A DNA stretch of 64,000 nt from Hypomesus transpacificus (lineage: Eukaryota > Chordata > Actinopteri > Osmeriformes > Osmeridae), in NCBI RefSeq assembly GCF_021917145.1, contig NC_061077.1, forward strand, positions 7,995,298 through 8,059,297. Direction: 5' to 3'. The notes beneath the pieces were generated by a model. It had not been told where the DNA came from. It saw nothing but the letters and a program-made list of their open reading frames with translations, and did no database searches. Position numbers and translations under genes: made by a program. Of the stretch, positions 37,501 through 48,431 are shown piece by piece. Positions within the stretch are counted from its first letter, which is position 1, and the number at the start of each line of letters is the position of its first letter.

Positions 37501-40500
37501 CAGGGCTATTCATTAATTTATATAAACTGCTAAAGTATATATTTTATACCTGAGCTGTTTGTTTCTGCACTGTAGGGCTGCCCAAAAGGTTGATTTATGG
37601 CAACTCTGTTCTGTAAGAGGGGTTAAACAATATAAACTTTTGCACATTTAGCTACAGCATGACAAATCTTTGCGTTCATCTTTGATTCCTCTGTGACACG
37701 GTATGTCAACTGAACTGGTTTATTCACTGGCTCCAACTGTGTAAGCCTTGACAGATCTGTTGTTACTCACCGGTTTGGGGGAAACTAGCACAGGAAAGAT
37801 AGAGCCCTGGGTGGTGAGGTCTCTGAGGAACAGCCCACCCAGCTTAACAGAGAACAGAGAGGTCTCTGAGCGAGGCAGAGACTCCACTCCCACTTTGACC
37901 CCTGAGAAAGAATCAATACACTCTAATTCAGAACATGCATGGTAAATAAAAAAGCTGTGTGAATGGCCTAAGCAGACCAAAAAAGCACCCTAAGCTCAAT
38001 TAATTTCCACACTATTAGCGTATTGCATTACAGAGGATGTTTTGCCAGTAAACACTGCCTATTTCATTTCTGTCCATATCACCACACAGCAGGCCTACCG
38101 GAGAACTCCAGCTGGATGACTCCACTCTCCTGGAGTGTGCCTGCCCTCCTGTCCTGGTGGAACAGTGTGACTGAACCTTTCTCCAGCAGGAACTCCAGCC
38201 GGGCAAACAGGTGGTCCCTCCTGGTGAAGGTGTTCAGTGTCTGGGAGTCTTCAAGGGGATCAAATAGGTCCTCTGTCTCTGCTGGAAAGGGTAGTAGAGG
38301 GACATGCTGTTATTGTGTGCATTATTATTATTATTATGCAGAGGGTGTAAGGTGTGGTTAAGTTTGATATATTTAGTCTATTCTTGAATAGTTCTAGGAC
38401 TATTCAAGAATAGACTAAATATATCAAACCTAACCTACTATTCTGGATCAGGGTACCCACCAAGGATGTCCCATGTGGCGGGGCCTGGTAGAAGCTCATC
38501 AGGGCCCCTCTCTGGGCCCTGGGTGTCTCCGTACCAACCTCCCCAACCAGGGAACCATGACTGCAGGTACTGGATCATCCCTGAGCTCCCACTCTTAGGG
38601 ATTGAGCCAGTGGGAGAGCAGGGTGGGGGGTCAGAGATGGGTTCTCGTACATTCTGGAGCGATAAGGAGTATATCAGATCAATTTGAAAATGCTAAATAG
38701 TAATTACATAGAACCATCATTTGTAACGGTAACCAAAGCCTTAAACCAGTCAGGTATTAGATATATTCTGAACAAAGCAGGGCATTTCTGTCCATGGGGG
38801 CACAAAGACCTTGATGACAGTTCAGTTAATTCCAGTTAAGCTCTATCAGTGTAATAATCTTAGCTTGCCTCTGCGATCTCCTCCTGCTTGCGGAAGCAGT
38901 CATGAACTACTCCTCTTAGACTCTGCAACTCCTCCAAAGTCTGCTCCTCTTCCACTCTATCCAACTCACACTGGATAAAAAGGAAACGGCCCAAATATTT
39001 CAATATTCAACCTATGTTGATTGTATGAGTTATAATGTTTATGTGTATAATTCTGAAAGGTTTGAGAAATATAAATCTGAGTGATTTTTAATACCTCTTC
39101 ATGTGGGTCAAGGGGCGCTCCCTTTAGTCTCTGGAAGTAGAGGTTGGTATAGACTTGTGCATCCCGCGCTCGCTGCAGGGCAAAGTCCCAGTTCCTCCTC
39201 CGCCTGAGCTCCCTGATCTCACTCAGGTTGGCATGGATTGCAAATGTCCACCACTGTCTGCAGCTAAACACAGCACACACACAAATGCAAAAAACACGAA
39301 CATGAATGCACATACACCAGCATAGAGAAACACAAACAAAAACCATATTGTCAAGTAAACATTGTGGACTATTACAAAGAGAGCAAACTTACTTTCCGGA
39401 GACTGGAACTTTGGGTCTCCATTTGCGAAAAAGCATCTCCCTCTCCCTACGTTCCAGCTCTTTGAGGAAGGCCATGATCTGCTGATACTGGACCTGAAAG
39501 TACCCAAACATGTTACTAATATCTGGATGAGTTGGACTGCTGGACTGCTCCTTGGACTGCTTAAAGGCAGTGTAAAGGTACTAATATGTGTGACAGGTAT
39601 GAGGCCAGGGTAAAAGAAGACTGGCTTACAGAGAGACTAGAGTATCACCTGTGAAAGACGTAGGGACAGAGGCTCCAGCTGGACCTGGCCCTCGATGCGA
39701 GGCGTGTGGCGAGACCTCAGAGGCTCCTTGGAGGCATTCCTCCGCAGCAGCACTGAGGCACACACAGGCTCAAAGATATACTGGTGCTCCCGGCTCTGCA
39801 TGCACTTAGTCATGGCCTCCTAGAAAGTCCCACAAAGACAAAACGGGGAAAAAAAAACAACTGTTATTTGTCATGACTAAAGACGACCAAAGCATTTGGT
39901 TATAACATGGGAATTATATTAATCAAACTAAACAGTGTTGGTATCTGTTACCTGAATTTCACTAGTAGGGAGGGCTCCCAGCATGCTAGACTCGGTGTCC
40001 CAGTAGACACTGAATTCTTCAATCTCCAGCTGCTTTTGACGTAACAGTTTCTGAGTCTAGGAACCAAAATATATTTCCATTGATTCAACATTAGCTTCAG
40101 AGCCCAATATCTCAGCTGTTGGCAATGTCTTAGGCTTGTTAACTTACCGGTTCTTTGGATGAGTTTTGAGCAGACACATTGTTAATACAAACACCAAAGC
40201 AAAAGGGCTTTTCTGGATTCGAAAAGTTGTCCTCAAATCGTAAGTGGACACCTTGTATCTTCAGCTAAAACAGGCAAACACAGTCGAAATATGTGATTCT
40301 AATTACGCAACAGGGTAGCCAAGCATAATTAAAAAATTGATGTAGTGATCCTAAGACATCTGACTGTTTACCTCAATGTTTTCTACTATCCTGGTGACCA
40401 CAGAGGCAGTGACTGAGTACCAGTATGACTCTCCTCTCTGCTCACACTCACTCTGCAAGAAACATCAGGCAAAAGAATCATTATGCATGCTGTCAAATCA

Positions 40501-41351
40501 GCAGGATTCCATTCAATCATCCTTTCAGAATAAATAAAACCCTTTCTCTTACCTTCCATCTGTCTTCTAGGGCTTTTAGCAATAGTTTCTTGCGCTCCCT
40601 CTCCTCCTCCCGCTCCTTCTCTTCATCATACTCCTGGGGGCGTGCAGGGCCGATGATCAGATTGAGCTGGGACATTGAGATGACCCAGGGGTCACTGTGG
40701 GGTCGGTAGAAAGGGATCTGGAGCGTGATCTTCCCAATAAAGCCTATTGGAGAACAAGACGGAGGTTTGATTTACAAACACCTGAAATATTCTATACATA
40801 AAAAATAAACACCAGTGTAAAGATGACAACCTTAAAAATATATATTTTTATACACGTTTACATACTGGTAACCGAACAGGAAATAACTTTTTTTATAGAT
40901 CCAAAACAGTGCTAGTAGACCAACTTCACAAGTCATAAGGCTGGAGATACATCTGGTTAAAACATGACTAATGAACACTTCCTCACCAGCTTTGACCTCA
41001 AAGGGTAAATCAAACTCTCTAAGGGCATCTTTTCTCAGGGGGAGATTTTCCAGCTCCACCGCCCCTGTGCAAAGAAAATAGGGAGTATGAACTCTGCAAG
41101 CAGCAACATTTACACGTAGAGGGCATACACAGTCCATTGTTTAGGTGTAATCGACAGATTAAGTCATTAGACTGCATGAGGTAGTCTACACACATACAGA
41201 CAGGCATGCATTCAGCAAAAATGCACACAGGATACACTGACAAGCTCAAAGTACCTTTCAATAAGGCGATGGAAAGCTGGTCGGTATTTAGGTTGCTGAC
41301 ATATCTTCCTAGGTATGTGTTGAGTACCCAGGCAACAAGTCCCTCCAACAT
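10502..41351 (-). CDS. vps13d: VPS13D, bridge-like lipid transfer protein (intermembrane lipid transfer)
   Basis: Complete gene from [15 protein letters not shown] to a TAA at 10502. I placed 69 coding exons (listed in the three part entries). Their lengths total 13,293 nt, in phase throughout, giving 4,430 aa against about 4,390 in human. Domain order: N-terminal chorein region, long repeating-beta-groove body, UBA domain near residue 2685-2728 (exons 34-35), VAB/SHR-BD region, ATG2_C-like amphipathic helices (exons 62-66), C-terminal PH-like domain (exons 67-69). Known: VPS13 proteins move bulk phospholipid between apposed membranes; VPS13D acts at ER-mitochondria and ER-peroxisome contacts via Miro and VAP and is needed for mitochondrial clearance and fission. 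Synteny with dhrs3 matches human. All exons are open, with no frameshift. One intron starts GC instead of GT. Likely promoter at 42.5-42.6 kb. Confidence 0.98.
11502..13805. other. large vps13d intron with simple repeats
   Basis: Intron between the exons ending at 13806 and starting at 11501. It holds a (TG)n run near 12819-12837, a G-run near 12320 and GC-rich sequence with fortuitous open frames on both strands. I see no independent gene. Confidence 0.6.
15007..15737. repeat. 0.7-kb polypyrimidine (CCCT/CCT/CTCT) tract
   Basis: Nearly uninterrupted C and T on the plus strand, so G and A on the vps13d sense strand. It includes long (CCCT)n blocks at about 15105-15175, 15328-15384 and 15530-15555. 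A block starting TTCCTCCTCC at 15211 recurs at 15385, a 174-bp tandem duplication; the second copy has an extra short unit. Confidence 0.95.
17291..17356. repeat. GA/GGGA-rich simple repeat
   Basis: Runs of AG, a ten-base G run and GGAGAG units inside the same vps13d intron as the polypyrimidine tract, but with purines on the opposite strand. Confidence 0.85.
24641..24834 (-). mobile_element. tRNA-derived SINE in a vps13d intron
   Basis: Read on the minus strand it starts GGGAGTCAGC, has a tRNA Ser/Leu-like A box TGGCTGAGCGGTTA (24811-24824) and a B box GGTTCGATTC (24771-24780) about 30 bases later. It then has a body ending in GGATAAGAGCATCTGCTAAA and a TGACTAAATGTAAATGTA tail. Known: this tail and head match a SINE family dispersed in many teleosts. 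It lies in the intron between the exons at 24862 and 24531, in the same orientation as vps13d. Exact family name not assigned. Confidence 0.85.
24968..25829. other. vps13d intron, AT-rich
   Basis: Intron between the exons at 24967 and 25830. AT-rich with a TATATA stretch near 25080-25110. No gene seen. Confidence 0.5.
30179..30230 (-). repeat. 18-bp coding minisatellite in vps13d exon 25
   Basis: Units of GGAGGAGGCGGAGGGGAT (plus strand) start at 30179 and 30197, with a third imperfect unit at 30215. On the coding strand they encode repeats of Ser-Ile-Pro-Ser-Ala-Ser. The unit length is a multiple of three, so copy-number change keeps the frame. Confidence 0.85.
30332..31132. other. vps13d intron
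   Basis: Intron between exons 24 and 25, AT-rich. I see no repeat family or gene that I can name. Confidence 0.5.
31316..32066. other. vps13d intron
   Basis: Intron between exons 23 and 24. It contains a short plus-strand open frame ending near 31500 that I could not assign. Otherwise nothing distinctive. Confidence 0.5.
36696..41351 (-). other. vps13d: vps13d coding exons 1-17 (chorein N-terminus)
   Basis: Part of vps13d. Exons, high to low coordinate: 41255-41351, 40987-41064, 40553-40743, 40372-40452, 40148-40264, 39952-40056, 39649-39819, 39393-39493, 39095-39263, 38869-38970, 38461-38653, 38099-38281, 37771-37901, 37550-37610, 37282-37455, 36960-37090, 36696-36828. They encode residues 1 to about 739, including the chorein domain that accepts lipid at the ER end. 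Exon 10 ends CAGAG followed by GCAAGC, a GC-AG intron. Exon 14 (61 nt) codes a Gln/Asn/Ser linker (near NQPFGQPY) that looks variable. Confidence 0.9.
38356..38435. repeat. near-perfect 37-bp inverted repeat with 6-nt spacer
   Basis: Arms 38356-38392 and 38399-38435 are reverse complements with one mismatch near the base, separated by TCTAGG. It lies wholly inside the roughly 180-nt vps13d intron between exons 11 and 12, and fills nearly half of it. It could fold as a long hairpin in the pre-mRNA or cruciform DNA. It may be a palindromic MITE relic or a template-switch product. Confidence 0.95.
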
Positions 41352-42608
41352 TCTGAGGGCTCAGGGAGGGGAAATGGGGGCGTTGGGGCTCAGCAGGGAA
41401 GGTATGGGAGGGATAATTGGAGGAAAGGATCTTGAGTCTTGCAATGAAAGCCTCAACACGATTAAAAAGTATGCCTAGAAAAATGACACAAAACAAACAA
41501 TCAAATCCACAATCAAAATCAAGGGTAACTTATTCTCACTGTACCAAAACAATCCAGTGAAACCGGTTAGGATTGCAGTTGTACTGTATGCAGTGTACAT
41601 GCCTCATTATTTGTGTGCACCTCCAACTTGAATCTTAGTTACCTTACAGTATAACACATACATCCTTCACTGTTTTACAGACACTGAACTGACAGCTAAC
41701 TGGTATAACTTCAGCCTGACACTAGACACCACCAGACCAAAGCCAATGTCGAAATTCGAATTAACTGTAACTATCTACAACCTGAAGCTTCTATTCAAGT
41801 GCTTTACCTAACAAAACAAATCATAAAGCGCAAGATGTCTAACGTTATCTTTGACTTTTTGGCAGCTTCTGGCTATGTCGATAGCTGGTTAGTTAGCAAT
41901 CTTGTTCACTGCTATGTAATTAATCTCTCATCTGACACAACACAAGATCTGTAACGCTACAACTGGCTTAGCTTAACTCTGTCTTATTTTATTTTTTAAC
42001 AAACTATTACTAATATGTGAATGTTTGCTGACTGTCAATTTAGCAAGGCTGGTTTAGCCAGATACCTGTCAGAGCGCTGCTACTAGTACAAGCCTGCAAT
42101 GTCAACGCAGGTATTGCTGCATGCACGGGCAGGGAGACAATGGCGTTCAGCTTAGCAACTAGCAATCTAAACCAGACCAGGTTTTCTGAATTAACTAGCG
42201 TCAATAGTGAAGACAAAGTAGTGACAACTGAGCTGGCACAAACACATCACTTTGTTAGCTTGCTAGGAAAGAATGCTGGGTTGAGGACAAGGTTGTTGTT
42301 ATGCTAGCTGATTAGCTTGCTAGGAAGATTGCACGTAGGCTACTACCTAGACTAGCTACTTTGCTATTGAAGAGTCACACAAACAACAATCGATTTGACA
42401 GCGCCAGCCGTGCAAGCTAAAGAAAACGAATAATTGCAGCAGAAAGGCTTGCTCACTGGGTACTTGTGCCGATATCCATGATGCAAATTTATTCTCCAGT
42501 TATACTTCGCCCATAGTTACATGTCAGTGTCGCGAGCGTAGAAAATAACAGAGCTGTGCACTTCCTCGTACCTCAGAACTTCCAACGAGCGTTTTCCTGT
42601 CACGTGAC
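41352..42608 (-). promoter_or_regulatory. vps13d: vps13d 5' region: non-coding exon, first intron and promoter
   Basis: A donor CCCA/GTGAGC at 42457 marks the end of a probable first exon that extends up to about 42.56 kb. Two acceptors could receive it: CTCAG just before the ATG (exon start 41352) or a stronger TTTTCTAG at about 41476. With the first, an upstream ATG at 42479 would be in frame and add eight residues (MDIGTSTQ). The perfect palindrome GTCACGTGAC at 42599-42608 lies just upstream. Transcription start not determined. Confidence 0.5.
42599..42608. promoter_or_regulatory. CLEAR/E-box palindrome GTCACGTGAC
   Basis: An exact match to the CLEAR consensus bound by TFEB/TFE3/MITF, about 140 bases upstream of the probable first-exon donor of vps13d. 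USF and other bHLH factors bind the same core. Functional use is inferred from position and from the role of VPS13D in mitochondrial clearance. Confidence 0.6.
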
Positions 42609-43916
42609 AAAAACAAAACCATTTCTGTGGCATGATTCGCAAGCAGACGAGGACATCTACTGTTCGGAAGCCAAACTTATTTATTTTAATAGTACATTTC
42701 TCCCTTTAGTTAACGTTTGGGGTTATCGCTGTACATACTGGAGGGTGCTGATATTTCTTTTTTGTTTTTGATTTACAGTGATAGACATCTAACTGTTATC
42801 AAGCATGAATAGGGTGTTGTAAATTAATCTACTGTGCGATTACACCGCATGGAGGCGCATTTGTCTTGTAGTTTTTTGGACAACCACAGTGATCAAGAAA
42901 TCTCCTGAAAGCAAACTAGGAAAGAGACGAGGAATACAGTAGGCATATACTGTACTGTTATGTAGTTTGGAAAAGTTTATGTTTAAATAGTTTCAAGGTC
43001 CAAAAATGTGTAACTACATTTTACTCCTCACAATGAAATTAACTACATTCTAACTTCTTATTCACTAAACACCTTAACATTTATGGCATGCCTTAAAAGT
43101 GATTTTTCAATAATATTTCCTGTCTACGATAGGAGGTATAGGAGGATAGGAGGTATACTGACGAAATTGTATACTGCATACTTGGACCTGTAAATTGGCC
43201 TCATGTTGTGACAGAACCTGCCAGATTTAACAGTAACTTAACCTCGATCTATTGTACATGGCAATGCAATGATGAATACAGCAGATGGGTTTAATGGTGT
43301 CAATGTAAGAAGACTTGGGTATGTTCAAAGTAGAATTTGGAGTGGGTGTGTGTTTGCCTAGGCTGTAGCTTACTAATGAGTCAGCAAGGCGACCGAGTGA
43401 ACATGGCAGGGGGTTGTGGGTATTTATAGATTAGGTAGTAGATTCCACATGAAGTTCAATTAATGTATTGTTAAAATATCTTCAGCACTTTACATTGTCT
43501 TTCCTCAACTACAACATTAATCTAATACAATGCAGTTACAAAACAAAAATAACATTTTTAGGGTCATGTGATGTTGAAGGTGGGCCATTTGAAAATCCGC
43601 TGCAGTTATAATGAGTTGTGAGGTTTTCATTGAGTACTAACACCTTTTATAAGATTCCCTGTCTAATGCTCTCCATCTTTTCTATCCATGTATCTCTTCT
43701 GAGACCATATATTAATGACCGCCTTCTCTAATCACACTGTGTGTTTCAGAGCGCCATGTGTAATTATTGGTCTGGCCTGATCTCTGATAGTTCATCAGAT
43801 CTTCTAAATGTACTGAGAACACTAATCCATCCACACCCAACAAATCTAATCGTCCAGACCACACCCAACCATGGTGCACAGAGGGCTTTGTTGCACAAAC
43901 AAACAGAAACACACAG

Positions 43917-43917
<1 letters not shown>

Positions 43918-43960
<43 letters not shown>
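43918..43960. repeat. (CA)n microsatellite
   Basis: About 21 uninterrupted CA units on the plus strand. Open frames across it (His-Thr or Cys-Val runs) are artefacts. Confidence 0.97.
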
Positions 43961-43962
<2 letters not shown>

Positions 43963-45457
43963 TAGAGTACTTTATTGCACATTCACAGACACAGTAAACT
44001 CTTACACTCATACTTGGTGTATACTGACTGTACATCCAACCATCAAACATTCTGTACTGTTAATATTACAGAATATGTAACATACAATGAATCTATTCCT
44101 ACGCCCCCAGTCCCACCCCTCCCCCCACAATAACAATAATCCCGACAGATGTGAATCTCCCATCACACTACTACTCCCATGAACGCTACCCCCACCCTGT
44201 AGGCTGGTCCAGTGCCACCCACCCACATAATCCAAGTTAGGTGCACAGTGGCAAAGAGGGCCATCTGTTCCAGCTCCCAGATTTGCTACCAGCCACAGCT
44301 GGACATGACACTTGGGCCAGTGGCAGATGGGTACGCCCCATTCACCCTCAACTTGGCTCTGATATGAAATGATTGCTGTCACTCTTACACACACACACGA
44401 ATCCCGTCGTCCCTGATTTCTTGATATAAGATGATTTTCATGCGTGCATGACATTGTGTGTCATACATATTTCATTCAGTGTATTATGTTGTATGTTTGG
44501 CACATTTGACCCACTTACTATAGCTCAGTGTGACAGAAGCCTTAAGCCCTGGACATCCAGATCTCTTGCAGCTGATAACAGCTTCCTCTCAACACACCCG
44601 CTAGCAAGATTTTACACAACCTGTTGTAATCACAGTCTTTAAGTGGGTTAGAGTGTACACTGAGGAGCATCAGTTACTGAAATAGGAACCAAGTGTAGGA
44701 AAGAAGATCATGTAGGTTGTGAACTAAGGGTATGAATTTCCTTTGGGTTGTACGTCTTGATAACACAGTAGAAGCTGGCTCTTGAATGAAGTCGATGGTC
44801 AAATCTGACATTTACAGTAGATACAGTCTATAACATTAAGCATCATAACGCTAGATGAATGTAGTTTGCACATAATGTTAGGTGTACAGGAGACATGATT
44901 TGGATCCAAGAAGGTTGAATCCTATCATTGCCAAGACAGCCATGGAAACCAACATTGTGGTTTATGTTTGTGCTATGATTGTGCTATTCTGTAATTTACC
45001 CGGGGCTTTGTGATTACACCTGGAAGGACAAGTCAAACCATCTGGTGACTACTAGATTATTTAAAGTATGGTTGCGACATAGAAAAGTCTCAAAATAAGT
45101 TGTTGCATCAGTAGGTTTGGATGTTGTTTTGGGTAATCTTGGTGTTCTAATTGTAATTCAGGGGCTTCTTGTGACTGGATTAGGTCATATTTTGGGCATT
45201 AATCTGAAGCAATCCCAGACAGATTGGTAATAAGGGAGGGAGATGAGCTGTGAGAGGAATGTGGTAGAGTGTGAGTGAGCCAGAGTTTGAGAGAAAATGG
45301 GGAATTGAGGGAGTGAAATAAAAAGGGTGAGGGAGAGAGATGGAGAAGGAAATAGGCTGCAAGGGAGGGGGGATGAGAGCAAGAGAGAGCAGTGACGTAG
45401 CAAATCTGAAAGCTCTTCCTCAGTGATGGAGCCTGCTTCCAAAAGGCCCCAGGCTAC

Positions 45458-45471
45458 GTAACCATGGCGAC
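45458..45471. promoter_or_regulatory. RFX X-box-like palindrome
   Basis: GTAACCATGGCGAC matches the inverted-repeat X-box form GTNRCC...GGYNAC with small deviations. It sits in a GC-richer block 3 kb downstream of lrrc38. Motif match only. Confidence 0.3.
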
Positions 45472-48431
45472 AACTGAAATTTGCTGGGTGCGGGAATATC
45501 CTTATTTTCTGCTTTTCATTTCCCCCTCCTCTCATCCCATCATCGTTCCATCCCGTCTTCAGGCTCATCTGGCACAATGTTTGAGGAGAGAGCAATATGG
45601 TTCACGCTTCCTTAATTCACATTTCTTTCTGTGGTTAATTTGAGCCACATCACACATCTGCTTTTCCATGATTTATTCTTGTGTGTCTGCACCCTAAAGG
45701 TACAACCACGAGTTGTCCAGTCACTTCAAAACATGCATTATAGTGCTGTTTTTCAGCATTTCAACATTCACCTCTGCCACAGTGTAGAGAAACATTACAG
45801 CTCTTTGTACACAAGGCACTTTTTCATTGTATTACTACACAAATCCAGAGAATAGCGTATATTAGACTTTAACACAAAAAGACTGTTATATAGTGCAAAA
45901 TATTGCAGCAAACTAAACTGGCCGACCTGCCACATGTTTAGAAACGCTGCATGGTAAACACTATTTGCAGTAACGTTTCATAAAAGAAAACTTAAATGTC
46001 CATAAACTCTGTAGTCAGTGCATATTTCATTTCAGTATCCTGGTAAACAAACCAGTTACCCTGTGACAAATAACAGCTAGTCCTAAAAACGTGTTGCCGT
46101 TGCCTATACTCCTCTTTAACGTTCTGCTTTCATCCTCACCTCGCTGGACCCTTGCATGTGATGTGAATCCCAGCTGTAGCATAGTGGGACCTCTGATTAC
46201 TCGACCGAAGAAGCTGACTTTATCAAGCGTTAAGGGCACTCTATTGGTCACATATGGGTTCCAATGGGAACAGCGACAGTGCCTGTCACAGTGCACTGCC
46301 AGGTCCAAATGCACAATTCATGGCTTGAGAAATTAGTAAAGCTTTCCATTATAAAGGCAGATATTCTGTATGAAGGGCATTGTACATTCATGGTTAGTTC
46401 TGGTTCTGGTTAATAGGAGAGGCTTAGTACAATGTTGAACCGTCTACTAAAATCAATATCAAACCACCTGAAATTGATAATCATGTCAAAGTACCAAGAC
46501 AAAACAACGGCACACCTTAATCAGTTAACTTAAGTTAAAAGTTGCTTTTGTTTTTATATAGCATCTACAGTATGCATGTCAATATCTGAATACATTATAC
46601 TGTGTGGAAGTTGTTTAGTTTTTTTAACAACATATCAGAAATAAATGAAACCATTTCAAAAAAATTCAAAGCACAATTGTTTAATGTATGACATACATCC
46701 TCCTTAAATTCCTCGTACACTTGGTTGATGATTCACCTCTTCATAAGGTATTAGTAAATTGAAAAAAAGCCCTTCTAAATGTTATGGGGGATGTCTCAAG
46801 ATGAATGGGTCACCAAATATCACTGACATTTGAGTACACAACATTAAACAGCCTTTTGGAGTATGTCTTCAAACAGTTTACAGACAGTATGATGGTTTAG
46901 TGCTTTTATGGACTAATAACCATGTACACTTTACCAATGAAAACAACATACACATTTGACCTACAATAGATCTGACATCACTGTGTGTCATTGCTACAGT
47001 ATCAGCACTGAGGTGAAGTTTCTCCTTTAAACCGATCTGGAATCATCCTTCTCGTATCACTAGGGAGAAACTAAACTGACCACAACATAAGTAAGTGTCT
47101 CTGCTAACAATTCCAGTCATCAGTGGGATTAAAGGCAGACATACGGAGGCCTGTAAGGCTTAATAATCCTGGGGCGATAAAGATGTTGCGTATTTTAAAT
47201 GAACTACTCTTACTTCATAAATACAGTATCTCAATGTTCACATCAGATGTGCCCCAAAATTAATGAGGACAATGGTTAATGGCATTACTTGAACATTTTA
47301 TGTTTTAATTAAAAAACAATATGTGCTTTAAGATGAAACAGGGAAAAGCATTGGTCCACTTAGAAGTTATATCTACTCCTAATATAGCTTTCACAAAATA
47401 TAATCTGTGTCTTATTTTAGCAGCTTTAGTTTTACACAGTATACAGTCCTATAAGCTACACATGTTCTCAACAAGAATACATTGTGCTTCAAAAACGATG
47501 TGATGAAGCCAGTTATATCAACTTCCACAGTTGCTTTCATGCGAGTGAAATCCTTTTACAATATAAGTTTCAACAAACAGTCCCCTCAGTGTACAGAGAT
47601 CAATAACTACGTCACCTTTACACATCTTTGGTAAACATGAAGATCAGTGCTCAACAACTTACAATACCAGTACTGTAAAGCATTAACTCTTTTTAGGTGT
47701 CAACCAATTGTCACCCAGTTATCTTTGTTGAGATGAAAACTGTGTTTCTGCATGTGAGTGTGTGTTCATGTGTGTGTGTGTATGTGTTTTCCTTTTCCCT
47801 ATAATTGCATTCTGAGTTTAAATATATTTCCCGTGCAGTTATTTGAACTCTTTCCTCAAAATTATTTTCCTCTGTCCACACCTCCCAACTAACCCACATT
47901 CTTTTGCTTATACTGTATCACCAGGTAACGTTTATGGAAGGTATGGACATATCGCAATTGAAACTTGAATCACAGCCCAGACTACCACTGGTGAAAATAC
48001 CATTAAGGACAGGTGCAAAGTGGAAACTCTCAAAATATAATGAGTCGGTTTAAGAAGTAAGGCTGCAGTCAACAAATGAAATGTACTCAGTTCATGTACC
48101 AGTTATCACAACACCTTACCATCATTCAGATTTTTCTAACCTAATTCATCGTAATATGGAATCAGCCAGTCTCTCCTTCATGGTATGCCGGTTGCTGTCA
48201 TCATTATGTATAGGAGTACAGGATTTCACATGGGACTTTTGGCTCTGTCTACTTTTTCTGCCAATTCCAATATCCTGTTCTGTGTTGGCCCTTTTCTACC
48301 TCTCTTTCTAGGCCTTGCTCTCCTGTTTCTCATGTTTCCTCCATACAGGCCTTCTTAGAAGTTACTTGGTAGTAGTGTGTTGTTATTTGTGACACTACAC
48401 AATGTCCTTAGACATTCGATTTTTCCTTCCT

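Larger units (their letters stand above)
42609..48431. other. intergenic region between vps13d and lrrc38
   Basis: No convincing coding exon. It contains a (CA)n microsatellite at 43918-43960, a GC-rich island at about 44180-44360, an RFX-like palindrome at 45458-45471 and AT-rich sequence. The right part probably includes the lrrc38 3' UTR, whose end I cannot locate. Confidence 0.5.

Noticed and set aside
43712..44080. His-Thr and Cys-Val repeat proteins
   Set aside because: Artefacts of the (CA)n microsatellite.
45185..45595. 136-aa minus-strand open frame containing HGYVAWGLLEAGS
   Set aside because: The first half looks superficially protein-like, but the second half is a CT-rich run, there are no splice sites that extend it, and no family is recognised.
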